Shown here: in pieces, positions 8,085 to 16,907 of the stretch
Numbering within the stretch: the stretch's first letter is position 1
How the letters are laid out: each line of letters starts with the position of its first letter
Source of the DNA: Commensalibacter sp963921845
GTDB taxonomy: Bacteria; Pseudomonadota; Alphaproteobacteria; Acetobacterales; Acetobacteraceae
Direction of reading: 5' to 3'
Assembly: GCF_963921845.1 (NCBI RefSeq)
Contig: NZ_CAWUGZ010000016.1
Span: forward strand, 1-56,827
DNA: 56,827 nt
Translations under genes and position numbers: made by a program
The notes under the pieces: generated by a model
Databases searched by the model: none
Told to the model about the DNA's origin: nothing
Seen by the model: the letters and a program-made list of their open reading frames with translations, nothing else

Positions 8085-9776
8085 TCATTTTTTATCCTTT
8101 AGCTCTTCCAAACCTCTAGGTCCATAGTTAAACGCAGCAACCATATCCGCAGATTCTTGCATTGCTTTTGGAATATCTAGAGGCTCCAGCATAACTTCGA
8201 TTAAACACAATGTATCGGTATGCCGATCAATTTCCAATAACGCATCATTTAATTCCCCTTCAGTTTCAACTTTTTTAGCAAAAAAGCTTTTATTTCCTCC
8301 TCCGGATTCAAAAAATTTTTTATAATCCCAAAGGGGTATATTATTATAACCCGCATGAAGTCCCATAATCGCTCGTTCTATCGTATAACCTTTATTGTTA
8401 ATGAGAAATAAAATAGGTTTAAGATCATATAAAAAAAGAGAAGCAACTTCTTGTGCGGTCAGTTGAAACGATCCGTCGCCAATAAATAAAACGTGTCTTC
8501 GAGTAGAGTTGGCCATCAACGAACCAAAAAGCGCAGGCAAAGAATACCCTATCGATAACCAAAGGGGTTGACTGATTATGGTGATTTTTGAAGGCATATC
8601 CATAATCTTTACCCCACGCATTGAGGTTCCCGCTTCAGCAACAATCACATCATTTGATTTAATAAATTTCTCCGTTCTCTTCCAAAAACGCTCTTGAATT
8701 AATTTTTTTTTCGGCTTAATAGCCCAATCTTTTGTATTTTTTTGTATTACATTTTTTGAAATTTTATACTTTTTTACAGGCTTCATCGTAGCCAAATGAC
8801 CCAGCAATTCTATTGCGGACACGCCTTCAAAAATATCGTGACCAATAATGGTCCGAAAAGGCTGAATATTAATCATATCATCAGGTATTTTTTGAGTAAA
8901 ATAGCCTGAGTTGCTATCTATAAATTTAACATTTAACCCAAACAAACAATCCGACTTTTCAATAACACGTTTTACACTTTCTGAAGATGAACAACCACTA
9001 TACCCCCCAATCCAGTGCGCATGATCACCATCCAACACACACTGCGCTGCTGATAAGGTTGCAAAGGGAATATTAAGATTTTCAACAGTCAATTGTATCA
9101 ATTTATCAAGCTCAAAGCGATCAAGGGCCATACCAAGCAAAGCCGCTGGATTTTCAGCTTTGCGCAACTTTTTTATTATATGTTGCAATAACGATTCTAG
9201 TTGTTGCACGTCACTCGTTTGATGACGTAAGGACAAAACTTGATTGTAGACATCAATTTCAAAAAAGCTAATATCAGAAGGGAGTTGTAAATAAACAGGC
9301 CTTTTTTCACGAAAGCAAGCCCGAAAAACGCGATCAATTTCTTCCACTGCATTTTGAGGCGTTATTCTTGCTTGTGCAACGGTAAAAGGTCGATAACAAT
9401 CCATTATATCTTCGAAATTACCTTCGGCGGTCGTATGATGCAATAAACGATGGCGATATACACTGTTTAATGGGGGCGCACCAGTGATAAAAATAACAGG
9501 AACATACTCTGCAAAAGCCCCCGCAATTCCATTTATTGCACTTAAATCGCCCACACCGTAGGTCGTCACAATCGCGGCAATTCCATTCAATCGGGCATAA
9601 CCATCTGCCGCATAGGCACCATTTAATTCGTTTCGAGTGCCGACAAATTGTATATCTTGTCTTTTTTCAATTTGCTGAAGAAATTGTAGATTGTAGTCCC
9701 CTGGAACGCCAAAAATATTTTTTACACCCACTTGCGCTAATCGATCCAATAAGAAATCACCAACTGTTCTTTTCAT
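8085..9776 (-). CDS. ThDP-dependent alpha-keto acid decarboxylase (IPDC/PDC family)
   Basis: Non-oxidative decarboxylation of a 2-keto acid (pyruvate, indolepyruvate or similar) to an aldehyde and CO2 in the cytoplasm. All catalytic positions of the family are present: D27 (GDYN), E50 (RNELN), the H113-H114 pair (LLHHTTAEG) and a glutamate near 467 (GYTIERA). The ThDP/Mg motif runs from GDGS (about 433) to NN (about 460). Motif spellings such as FGVPGDYNLQFL and LPSDI look more like bacterial indolepyruvate or broad keto acid decarboxylases than Zymomonas-type PDC, so I leave the symbol open. A GAGG site lies five bases before the ATG. In an acetic acid bacterium it could feed acetaldehyde to acetate formation. 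Confidence 0.9.
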   Translation of the reverse strand: MKRTVGDFLLDRLAQVGVKNIFGVPGDYNLQFLQQIEKRQDIQFVGTRNELNGAYAADGYARLNGIAAIVTTYGVGDLSAINGIAGAFAEYVPVIFITGAPPLNSVYRHRLLHHTTAEGNFEDIMDCYRPFTVAQARITPQNAVEEIDRVFRACFREKRPVYLQLPSDISFFEIDVYNQVLSLRHQTSDVQQLESLLQHIIKKLRKAENPAALLGMALDRFELDKLIQLTVENLNIPFATLSAAQCVLDGDHAHWIGGYSGCSSSESVKRVIEKSDCLFGLNVKFIDSNSGYFTQKIPDDMINIQPFRTIIGHDIFEGVSAIELLGHLATMKPVKKYKISKNVIQKNTKDWAIKPKKKLIQERFWKRTEKFIKSNDVIVAEAGTSMRGVKIMDMPSKITIISQPLWLSIGYSLPALFGSLMANSTRRHVLFIGDGSFQLTAQEVASLFLYDLKPILFLINNKGYTIERAIMGLHAGYNNIPLWDYKKFFESGGGNKSFFAKKVETEGELNDALLEIDRHTDTLCLIEVMLEPLDIPKAMQESADMVAAFNYGPRGLEELKDKK

Positions 9777-9883
9777 TTAAACCTCGTTTTAATTTCTCAA
9801 AAAATTATATTTTTTGCTTATCCTTACAATCTCATTTTCTAACGTAGACAAATAGAAGTCACGCTGGCGCGTTTGACTTATTG

Positions 9884-10342
9884 CTACAGTTTATTTGTGT
9901 TAAATTTATACTTAGTAGCAATCGTTTGCATATACTGGATCATTGAAGCAATACCATTGCTTCGGTTTGCTGATAATGCGCCAGACAATCCAAGGTCTTT
10001 TACAAACCTTGGATCAATATTTAAAATTTCTTTGATGGATCGGCCAGAATAAATACGCAATATCAGAAAAATTAAGCCTCTAACAATAGCAGCATCCGAA
10101 TTGCCTGCAAAAAACAGGCATCCCTCCTGAAAATGATAATTTAACCAAACCTGACTTTGACAACCCAGGACGCGGTATTGGTCTTGTTGCCACTCTAGTG
10201 GAAAATCAGGTAATTTTTTTCCAAGATCAATAAGATAACGATAACGCTGTACCCAATCGTCAAATAAGTCCAATTCTTCACGGATCGTTTCAATTGCTTC
10301 AGAAGATGTATTCGTAGCAGGCTTGATAAAAGCGGGATTCAT
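9884..10342 (-). CDS. sufE: Cysteine desulfuration protein SufE
   Basis: Accepts sulfur from the SufS cysteine desulfurase and passes it to the Suf iron-sulfur scaffold. The 152-residue protein matches SufE from FDDWVQRYRYLIDLGKKLP through YRVLGCQSQVWL, where C61 is the sulfur-accepting cysteine, to the GRS-I-x-EI region and a C-terminal LSANRSNGIASMI segment. An AAAGG site lies six bases before the ATG. It follows hslU after only 20 bases in the same direction, but no other suf gene is in view. Confidence 0.93.
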   Translation of the reverse strand: MNPAFIKPATNTSSEAIETIREELDLFDDWVQRYRYLIDLGKKLPDFPLEWQQDQYRVLGCQSQVWLNYHFQEGCLFFAGNSDAAIVRGLIFLILRIYSGRSIKEILNIDPRFVKDLGLSGALSANRSNGIASMIQYMQTIATKYKFNTNKL

Positions 10343-10362
10343 TATCGACCTTTAAGGCAAAA

Positions 10363-11685
10363 TTATAAAATAAAACGACTTAAATCGCCTTTATTAGCCA
10401 AGGAGCCAACATTTTTTCTTACATCCTCTGCTGTAATTTCTATAGTTTCACCCGAACGTTCGGAAGCAGTAAAAGAAACTTCTTCTAATAATTTTTCCAT
10501 TACGGTCGCTAATCTTCGCGCACCTATGTTTTCGACACGTTCATTAATATCCGTGGTTAATTGAGCTATTTCATCGATTGCTTCTTCATTTAAATGCAAT
10601 ACAACCCCTTCAGTAGCCATTAACGACACATATTGTTTGAGTAAAGAATGCTCTGGCTCTGTCAGTATTCTTCGCATATCTTCTTTGGTTAAAGGGGACA
10701 GTTCTACACGAATAGGCAATCTTCCTTGTAACTCTGGCAAAAGATCGGCGGGTTTAGCAAGATGAAAAGCACCAGAAGCAATAAATAAAATATGATCTGT
10801 TTTTACCGCTCCATATTTTGTTGAAACGGTCGTCCCTTCAATCAATGGAAGTAAATCTCTTTGAACACCCTCACGTGAAATGTCAGCACCCCCACGCCCA
10901 CCACCTTCAAAGGAACGAGCACACACTTTATCAATCTCATCTAAAAACACAATACCATGATTTTGTGTTCTATGAATGGCTTCTCTTACAAGCATGTCAT
11001 TATCCAGCAATTTATCTGATTCTTCCCGTATTAGCGCTTCTCGGGCCTTTGATACGGTCATGTGCTTGGATTTTTCAGCTCTATTCATAAATCCTTTCAT
11101 CATGTCCGTAAAATTAATAACCTGCGCTGGCGGCATACCAGGAATATCTATTTGCCCAATAGGAGATGACGAAGCATCGGATAAACTAATTTCAATCTCC
11201 TTATCTTCCAATTGCCCTTCCGAAAGCATTTGTGAAAATTTATTGCGCGTTTCCGCCGAAGCCCCTTCACCGACCAAGGCAGTAATTAACCGTTGTTTTG
11301 CCGCTTCATTTGCTTTTTCCTGAACATCACGGCGTTTTACATCACGAAGCATCGATAAGGAAGTTTCAACTAAATCTCTAATGATGCTTTCAACGTCTCT
11401 ACCAACATAACCCACTTCCGTGAATTTAGTCGCCTCGACTTTTAAAAAAGGAGCTTGAGAAAGACGAGCCAATCGTCGGGCTATTTCCGTTTTTCCACAC
11501 CCTGTCGGACCGATCATTAAAATATTTTTCGGCACCACTTCTTCGCGTATACCATCCGGTAATTTTGCACGTCTCCAGCGATTACGTAACGCAATGGCAA
11601 CTGCACGTTTTGCTTCTGCTTGCCCTACAATATAACGATCAAGTTCCGTAACGATTTTTTTGGGGGAATAAGTAGGAATGTCCAT
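10363..11685 (-). CDS. hslU: ATP-dependent protease ATPase subunit HslU
   Basis: AAA+ unfoldase that feeds substrates into the HslV chamber. The 440-residue protein starts MDIPTYSPKKIVTELDRYIVGQ. It has Walker A GPTGCGKT (59-66), an inserted I domain, Walker B GIVFLDEIDK, and the C-terminal tail GDLSRFIL that docks into HslV. I chose the ATG at 11685. An AAGGGC ribosome-binding site eight bases upstream is built into the last codons of hslV, and residues encoded further upstream do not fit the family. hslV ends five bases before, so the pair is translationally linked. Confidence 0.97.
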   Translation of the reverse strand: MDIPTYSPKKIVTELDRYIVGQAEAKRAVAIALRNRWRRAKLPDGIREEVVPKNILMIGPTGCGKTEIARRLARLSQAPFLKVEATKFTEVGYVGRDVESIIRDLVETSLSMLRDVKRRDVQEKANEAAKQRLITALVGEGASAETRNKFSQMLSEGQLEDKEIEISLSDASSSPIGQIDIPGMPPAQVINFTDMMKGFMNRAEKSKHMTVSKAREALIREESDKLLDNDMLVREAIHRTQNHGIVFLDEIDKVCARSFEGGGRGGADISREGVQRDLLPLIEGTTVSTKYGAVKTDHILFIASGAFHLAKPADLLPELQGRLPIRVELSPLTKEDMRRILTEPEHSLLKQYVSLMATEGVVLHLNEEAIDEIAQLTTDINERVENIGARRLATVMEKLLEEVSFTASERSGETIEITAEDVRKNVGSLANKGDLSRFIL

Positions 11686-11690
11686 TGGTG

Positions 11691-12269
11691 TTAGCCCTTG
11701 ACTAATAAAGTTTCGACGACAAGAGAAGTGTTCGTATAGATACAAATATCTGCAGCAATTTTCATGGCACGTTTAGCTATTTCTTCAGAGGTTAATCCCT
11801 CGACTGTTAACAGTGCCCTTGCAGCAGCCATCGCATAATTGCCCCCCGAACCAATGGCAAGAACACCATCTTCTGGCTCTAATACATCGCCATTTCCTGT
11901 CAGTGTGAATGAGTGCGCTTGATTTGCTACGAGCATCATTGCCTCTAATCTGCGCAAATAACGATCCGTACGCCAATCCTGTGCCAATTCAACACATGCT
12001 CTTTCAAGTTGATTGGGATAGCGTTCTAACTTTTTTTCTAATCGTTCTAACAAAGTAAAAGCATCGGCAGTAGCCCCTGCAAAGCCAGCAAGAATTTGTC
12101 CGTTTAAGCCGATTTTTCTAACTTTTTTTGCATTCCCTTTTATTACTGTATTTCCTAATGTAACTTGCCCATCCCCCGCCATCGCTACTTGACCGTCGCG
12201 ACGCACACACAAAATGGTGGTCCCATGCCACTGTATAGGATCATAGGAATTAAACTGTTGCTGATTCAT
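11691..12269 (-). CDS. hslV: ATP-dependent protease peptidase subunit HslV
   Basis: Proteasome-beta-like threonine peptidase, forming a dodecamer capped by HslU. It has 192 residues. The HGTTILCVRRDGQVAMAGDGQ segment puts the catalytic N-terminal threonine at T17, after a propeptide of about 16 residues typical of alphaproteobacterial HslV. GNAKKVRKI contains the active-site lysine region, and IGSGGNYAMAAARAL follows. The gene starts 27 bases after the receiver gene, so it may share that transcript. I see no obvious heat-shock promoter directly upstream. Confidence 0.97.
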   Translation of the reverse strand: MNQQQFNSYDPIQWHGTTILCVRRDGQVAMAGDGQVTLGNTVIKGNAKKVRKIGLNGQILAGFAGATADAFTLLERLEKKLERYPNQLERACVELAQDWRTDRYLRRLEAMMLVANQAHSFTLTGNGDVLEPEDGVLAIGSGGNYAMAAARALLTVEGLTSEEIAKRAMKIAADICIYTNTSLVVETLLVKG

Positions 12270-12296
12270 AAATGAATAAATACCTTCTAAAGTTAT

Positions 12297-12692
12297 CTAG
12301 GGATTAACTGTTAACTCTTTAACCCTTTTGGTTAGCATACCCAAAGAAAAAGGTTTCGTAATGAGCTTAATATTATCATCCGTAGGTAAATTGCCAACAC
12401 CGTGTGCATAACCCGTCATAAATAAAATCGACAAGCCAGGCCACAGCTTTCTTGCTTTTTTTGCCAGATCATTGCCATTAATGCCCGGCAACCCTATATC
12501 GGTTAAGAGCAAATCGATATTATCTCTTTTTTGGCTTATTTCTTCTAGAAAAGTTAAGGCAACCTTACCATCTGCGGCAACCATAACCTTGAACTCCATT
12601 TCGTTAAGCAATTCAACGAGTAACGGCCGCAAAACTGAATCGTCTTCAACGACCAATATTAATTTCTTGTGATCCTTTTTTTCTTCAACCAT
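12297..12692 (-). CDS. Single-domain response regulator (receiver only)
   Basis: A 131-residue stand-alone receiver domain without an output domain. The acidic pocket is EDD (residues 16-18), the phosphoacceptor is D65 in LLLTDIGLPGING, the threonine switch is in FMTGYA, and the lysine is in LITKPFS. All required residues are intact, so it should accept phosphate. The histidine kinase gene 240 bases upstream on the same strand is the likely partner, because that kinase's own receiver is defective. It may act like CpdR or DivK by protein-protein contact, but the target is unknown. hslV follows after 27 bases. Confidence 0.88.
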   Translation of the reverse strand: MVEEKKDHKKLILVVEDDSVLRPLLVELLNEMEFKVMVAADGKVALTFLEEISQKRDNIDLLLTDIGLPGINGNDLAKKARKLWPGLSILFMTGYAHGVGNLPTDDNIKLITKPFSLGMLTKRVKELTVNP

Positions 12693-12932
12693 GATAACCC
12701 TTTTTAACGGTAAAGAAAATACTGCTATTCACTATGGCCATATTCTAATATCCAAAACCAACAAATACTCCTTATTATTTTCTTGAGAACAGCTAAAGAA
12801 ATCAACATAATAGTGGCAAAATTATAGTAACGTTTTGGATAGCAGGCGCCAAAACTTAAAAAAATATCCCTTTTCTAAGTTCATTTTCAACAAAACTTAC
12901 TAAACTTCAAAAAAACAAATGTCATTTGCCTT
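12693..12932. other. Intergenic region between kinase and receiver genes
   Basis: 240 bases between two leftward genes, rich in A and T. It probably contains the promoter of the receiver-hslVU unit, but no hexamer pair stands out and no hairpin with a T run is visible. Confidence 0.3.
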
Positions 12933-14516
12933 TTATTTAGTACTATCCAAACAATTTTTTTGCGAGAAAGCAGGCAAATAGATACTTATGGCAGTACCCT
13001 GACCCAGCTGACTTTTGACCAAAACATCCCCGCCCGATTGCTGTGCAAAACCGTAAACCATAGCCAATCCTAGCCCTGTACCCCAACCCACTTCTTTGGT
13101 CGTAAAAAAAGGTTCGAAAATATGGTCAATAATTTCAGTTGACATTCCTTGACCATTATCTTTAACGGTCACAACAACATACCAGCCCTTTTCAAGATGC
13201 TTTAGATCGTTTCTATCGTCAATTTTCACATTTTTAAACGTAATCTTAATCTCTCCACCTTCAGGCATAGCGTCAACGGAATTAATACACAAATTCATTA
13301 TGGCCAATTCTAATTGAGAGGGATCCGTTTTAACAAATGTTTTTTTTCCTTTATAGTCTGCTATCGCTAACGTTAATTGAGGTTTACGTGTTACACATTC
13401 TATCTCATTTCGTCGAGAATACAATCGCATTGACAACGTTTGCGACAACAAATCTTGATAATCTTTGATAACCTTGAAAATATCTACGTTTTGAATAGAC
13501 ATTTTTTTACGACGACTAAAACTAAGCAAACGTTCTGTCATCAATGAACCTTTTTGAGAGGCGGACAAAGCATTTTCAAGTAAACGTTCAATATATTCCT
13601 TTTTGAATTCCGACTTGGGATCAGATTTAAGTAAAAACGCTGCGCATAACTCAATTGATCCAGAAATTGTAGTCAATAAATTATTAAAATCATGGGCAAT
13701 GCTACCGGCCATTGTGCCCAACGCATGAAGTTTCTCTGCTTGCTGGAGCTTTGCTTCCCAATTTTTTTGATCGCTAATATCCAATTCCATAATTACAGAA
13801 GGTCTAGTTATTTCCCCTCTTGCTCTACCTAAAAGTAATCGAGTAATTAAAAACCAACGAGAGGGCGAATTAATTTCATTGCTTGGAACTTCTAAAGTTG
13901 CCACAAAACATTCTTCTTTGAGCAATCGATTTTGAAATTGTTTTAGCTCTTCAGGCTTAAATGAGGGCTCAATTTCTTCTTCTGTTTTGCCTAAACATTC
14001 TTCAACCGAACGACCGCGACGTGAAGCCGCCAATTCGTTCATACGTGTAAATTTACCTTGCTCGTCTTTAAAGGCTACTCCATAAGGAAGATGATCCAAC
14101 AATCCTTTCAAAAGCAATTGCTCGTGACGAAGTTGCCTTCTATATTCCGAACGCAAAACTGCTCTTTCAACAACCTCACAAACCGATAAAGGGTCAAGGG
14201 GTTTTGCAATAAAAAAAGATATACCTCCTTGGTTTAAAGCAGAAATCAAATAATCGGTGCGCGTGTTTGCAGCCAAAAGAATACGAGTAGCGACCGTAAT
14301 ATTCCTTACTCTCCCAAAGAAAATATTACCTGACATAGAAGGCATACAATAATTATACAATATTGCAGAAAAACGATTGCCTTTTTTAATTAAATCTAAG
14401 GCAACGTAGGGTGATTCCGTTTTATATACGCTATAATTTTTCCCTAATATGATTTCTATTTCTTGTAAAATGATCGGGTTATTATCCACAACCAATATCG
14501 CTGGTAGGGTTTCCAT
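12933..14516 (-). CDS. PAS sensor histidine kinase with degenerate N-terminal receiver
   Basis: A 527-residue soluble kinase with no membrane segment. Order: receiver-like domain (about 5-120), PAS domain (about 135-250), HisKA with H275 in AGSIAHDFNNLL, and an HATPase domain with a G-x-G region GWGTGLGLAMVYGFAQ. In the receiver the aspartate is replaced by N55 (ILYNYCMPSMSG) and the acidic pocket is DNN, while the lysine (K105, IAKPLDP) is kept. It therefore probably cannot be phosphorylated there and may be a sensory or docking pseudo-receiver. AAGAGGAGG seven bases before the ATG is a strong ribosome-binding site. The stand-alone receiver downstream is the likely phosphate acceptor. The signal is unknown. 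Confidence 0.9.
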   Translation of the reverse strand: METLPAILVVDNNPIILQEIEIILGKNYSVYKTESPYVALDLIKKGNRFSAILYNYCMPSMSGNIFFGRVRNITVATRILLAANTRTDYLISALNQGGISFFIAKPLDPLSVCEVVERAVLRSEYRRQLRHEQLLLKGLLDHLPYGVAFKDEQGKFTRMNELAASRRGRSVEECLGKTEEEIEPSFKPEELKQFQNRLLKEECFVATLEVPSNEINSPSRWFLITRLLLGRARGEITRPSVIMELDISDQKNWEAKLQQAEKLHALGTMAGSIAHDFNNLLTTISGSIELCAAFLLKSDPKSEFKKEYIERLLENALSASQKGSLMTERLLSFSRRKKMSIQNVDIFKVIKDYQDLLSQTLSMRLYSRRNEIECVTRKPQLTLAIADYKGKKTFVKTDPSQLELAIMNLCINSVDAMPEGGEIKITFKNVKIDDRNDLKHLEKGWYVVVTVKDNGQGMSTEIIDHIFEPFFTTKEVGWGTGLGLAMVYGFAQQSGGDVLVKSQLGQGTAISIYLPAFSQKNCLDSTK

Positions 14517-14802
14517 ACCCGTCCTCCTCTTTTACGCATCAGCATAGTCCGACTTTGTTTTTAATGGATTTTGAATTTTTATAAAATAATTAATTTAAGT
14601 ATTAGACTTACAAATAGAGTTTCTTTATTAAAAACCAAGTTAAAAATAGGTAAGTTTGTAAACCAAACGGGTCTTTTTTCTTATAAATTAATTTTTAATT
14701 AACACAAAATCCTAGTTTAACCTTTTAAATTATTTGTATACTCTATAAGAAATTAAAATTGATCCCTGAGTAAGCCAATAAATCAAAGGACAGTTTCGTA
14801 AA
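14517..14802. promoter_or_regulatory. Divergent intergenic region, kinase / membrane protein
   Basis: 286 bases between divergent genes. Very AT-rich with many TAAT and TTTAA runs, so promoters in both directions are likely, but I cannot single one out. No hairpin, no RNA gene and no coding frame were seen. Confidence 0.3.
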
Positions 14803-15222
14803 ATGCAAATAAATTCATTAAGAACCGAAGGACGCCTAACTCCAGAACAAGCACCTAACCAACTATCCTTTCAAAACAAAAAATCCCCTAATACATTAAT
14901 CCGTACGGCACTTTCGGCTATAAGCTATTTTATCTTTTATTTTTTACAACAAGTCGCCGAAATCTTTGCACCAATGCTGCTCATTATTGGGCTAGTTTGG
15001 AAATTTATACCCACTTTGCTCCATTCTATGATGCATTTAACCGACAATGCTGATCCTCAAATCAGGGACATCGTGACTAACGGATCCAACTTGATACCCA
15101 CTTCTATAAATTTTTCAGGGTATACTTTAAGTGCTTCTACCTTGATATTTTGGGGAATTCTTTTGCTGGCGTTAGCTGCTTTGAGCGCAACGCTTACCAG
15201 TTTTTTTGGGTATAAAAATTAA
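14803..15222 (+). CDS. Unknown two-segment membrane protein upstream of ftsE
   Basis: I do not recognise this 139-residue protein. The first 40 residues are polar. They are followed by a hydrophobic stretch around ISYFIFYFLQQVAEIFAPML continuing into LIIGLVWKF, a polar loop (about 75-105), and a second segment TLIFWGILLLALAALSATL. This predicts two membrane passes with a periplasmic or cytoplasmic loop of roughly 40 residues. It ends 69 bases before ftsE in the same direction, so it may be an envelope or division accessory protein; that is inference from position only. The ribosome-binding site (AAAGGA) is distant from the ATG. Confidence 0.65.
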   Translation: MQINSLRTEGRLTPEQAPNQLSFQNKKSPNTLIRTALSAISYFIFYFLQQVAEIFAPMLLIIGLVWKFIPTLLHSMMHLTDNADPQIRDIVTNGSNLIPTSINFSGYTLSASTLIFWGILLLALAALSATLTSFFGYKN

Positions 15223-15291
15223 TCAACTTCTAATTTTCTTTATGTGAAACGATCAGTTTTTAACTTATTTTAATCCTCACAACAATAAAAA

Positions 15292-15957
15292 ATGATAAAA
15301 CTTGATCATATTAATTTTACGTACGATAACCATTTTCCTATTTTGGAAAATGCTTGTTTTACACTCCCTCAAGGGGCTTTTTGCTGGCTAACGGGTTCTT
15401 CTGGTGCAGGGAAATCCACCTTACTCAAAATGTTACACTTGGAAATAAAACCTTCCTCTGGGGATCTGACCATTTTAGACGTTAATACCAATAAAATGAA
15501 AAGAAAAGCACGGTGTTTATTAAAACGAAAAATTGGTATTGTTTATCAAAACTACAAACTTATGCCCAATTTGACTATTTATGACAATATTGCACTGCCA
15601 CTTAGACTACAACATGAAGAGGATGGTACTATACAAAAATGGACAAATCGAATTGTGGACTGGATGGGATTAAAAAAGAAACAAACAAACTTACCAAATA
15701 ACCTTTCTGGTGGGGAACAGCAACGGGTTGCCATAGCGAGAGCTATTGTTCACCGTCCAAGTTTGCTCCTAGCCGATGAACCCACGAACGCCTTGGACGA
15801 ATTTCAAGTCAAGCGTTTAATGGATCTGTTTTACGATTTAAATGAATTAGGGTGTACCATTATTATTGCAACGCACAACGAAGCCCTTATAAAGCAATAT
15901 AATGCTTTTCATCTGCATTTAGAGCAAGGCAAACTGTGGGCAGAGAATGCGTGTTAA
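15292..15957 (+). CDS. ftsE: Cell division ATP-binding protein FtsE
   Basis: ABC ATPase that works with FtsX to activate septal peptidoglycan hydrolases. The 221 residues include Walker A TGSSGAGKST, a Q-loop VYQNYKLMPNLTIYDNIALPL, the ABC signature LSGGEQQRVAIARA, Walker B LLLADEPTNALD and the H-loop IIATHN. The YQNYKLM Q-loop spelling and short length fit FtsE rather than LolD. No clear ribosome-binding site precedes the ATG. The gene overlaps ftsX by 11 bases. Confidence 0.93.
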   Translation: MIKLDHINFTYDNHFPILENACFTLPQGAFCWLTGSSGAGKSTLLKMLHLEIKPSSGDLTILDVNTNKMKRKARCLLKRKIGIVYQNYKLMPNLTIYDNIALPLRLQHEEDGTIQKWTNRIVDWMGLKKKQTNLPNNLSGGEQQRVAIARAIVHRPSLLLADEPTNALDEFQVKRLMDLFYDLNELGCTIIIATHNEALIKQYNAFHLHLEQGKLWAENAC

Positions 15958-16906
15958 CCATCGCAATTCGGACGGCTTAAAACTAACCCTTGCATTACCA
16001 GGGCGACTTCTTATTCCATTAATTGCGGCGATGACTTTTTTAGCCGCACTGACATTATCCGGCGCCTATGCCAGCCATCAATTAGCACAACGTTGGAGTA
16101 AAGGGGCAACGTCTACCCTTATTTTACAAATCCTTCCCAATATGGAAACGTTCCCTATCTTTAACCATCCTGGTGAATTGACAAATGGCAACCTATTGCA
16201 AGAAAAAATTAACTCTGTCATCTCTGTTCTTTCTTCTTCGTCTGAATTGGAAAGCTTTCATCATTTAACCCCTGAGGAAATCAACTCTCTTCTCTTTCCT
16301 TGGTTACATGAAGATATTCAAAAGCTTGCGTTGCCACTCCCTGAAATTATTGAAATTCATCTTAAAAAAGGCAATACTCTATCTATAAAATTTGAAGAAA
16401 AAATTAAAGAACTCGTTCCAGACATAGTGATTGAAAAAAATAATTTTTGGGAACAACGTCTGAATAGTTTAGCCGATAGCCTACAAACATGCTCTTTATT
16501 ATCGCTTATGCTTGTATTTTTAATTGCTGGCTCGGTAATTGCTCTTTCTACCAAAACGGGATTAATTCAATGCAAACAAACTATAGAAATTCTGCATAAT
16601 ATGGGGGCAAGTGATCCATATATTTGCACAAGATTTGCCAAACGAAATGCTTTTCTCGCTCTGGTCGGAGGTTTAATCGGATCACTGTGTTCCTTACCAT
16701 TTATTTTGTTTTTTATTTATATTTGTTTGCCTTTTAGCAGCAATCCAAACGGACAACAATTACTCGAACAAAGCTGGTTATATTTTTTTTCTATACTGCC
16801 ATATTCCTTATTGGGTTTACTTACTTTTCTACCTATATGTAATTACGTTATAGGCTGGACGAGTACGACAATAATTGTATTTTATTGGTTGAGACAATTA
16901 TCGTAA
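15947..16906 (+). CDS. ftsX: Cell division protein FtsX
   Basis: Integral membrane partner of FtsE. The 319-residue protein has the FtsX layout: a first membrane segment (LLIPLIAAMTFLAALTLSG), a periplasmic domain of about 130 residues, then three membrane segments (near SLLSLMLVFLIAGSVIAL, ALVGGLIGSLCSLPFILFF and the C-terminal YSLLGLLTFLPICNYVIG). The LHNMGASDPYICTRFAKRNAF loop before the third segment is typical of FtsX (L-x-GA-x3-I). It begins inside ftsE with an 11-base overlap and is followed one base later by the YdcF-like gene. Confidence 0.9.
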   Translation: MRVNHRNSDGLKLTLALPGRLLIPLIAAMTFLAALTLSGAYASHQLAQRWSKGATSTLILQILPNMETFPIFNHPGELTNGNLLQEKINSVISVLSSSSELESFHHLTPEEINSLLFPWLHEDIQKLALPLPEIIEIHLKKGNTLSIKFEEKIKELVPDIVIEKNNFWEQRLNSLADSLQTCSLLSLMLVFLIAGSVIALSTKTGLIQCKQTIEILHNMGASDPYICTRFAKRNAFLALVGGLIGSLCSLPFILFFIYICLPFSSNPNGQQLLEQSWLYFFSILPYSLLGLLTFLPICNYVIGWTSTTIIVFYWLRQLS

Positions 16907-16907
16907 C

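Noticed and set aside
9536..9847. Rightward 103-codon frame over the start of the decarboxylase gene
   Set aside because: It lies antisense to a clearly conserved coding region and encodes a low-complexity, His- and Arg-rich product; a shadow frame.
10976..11323. Rightward 115-codon frame inside hslU
   Set aside because: Antisense shadow of conserved hslU sequence; composition mirrors the real frame.
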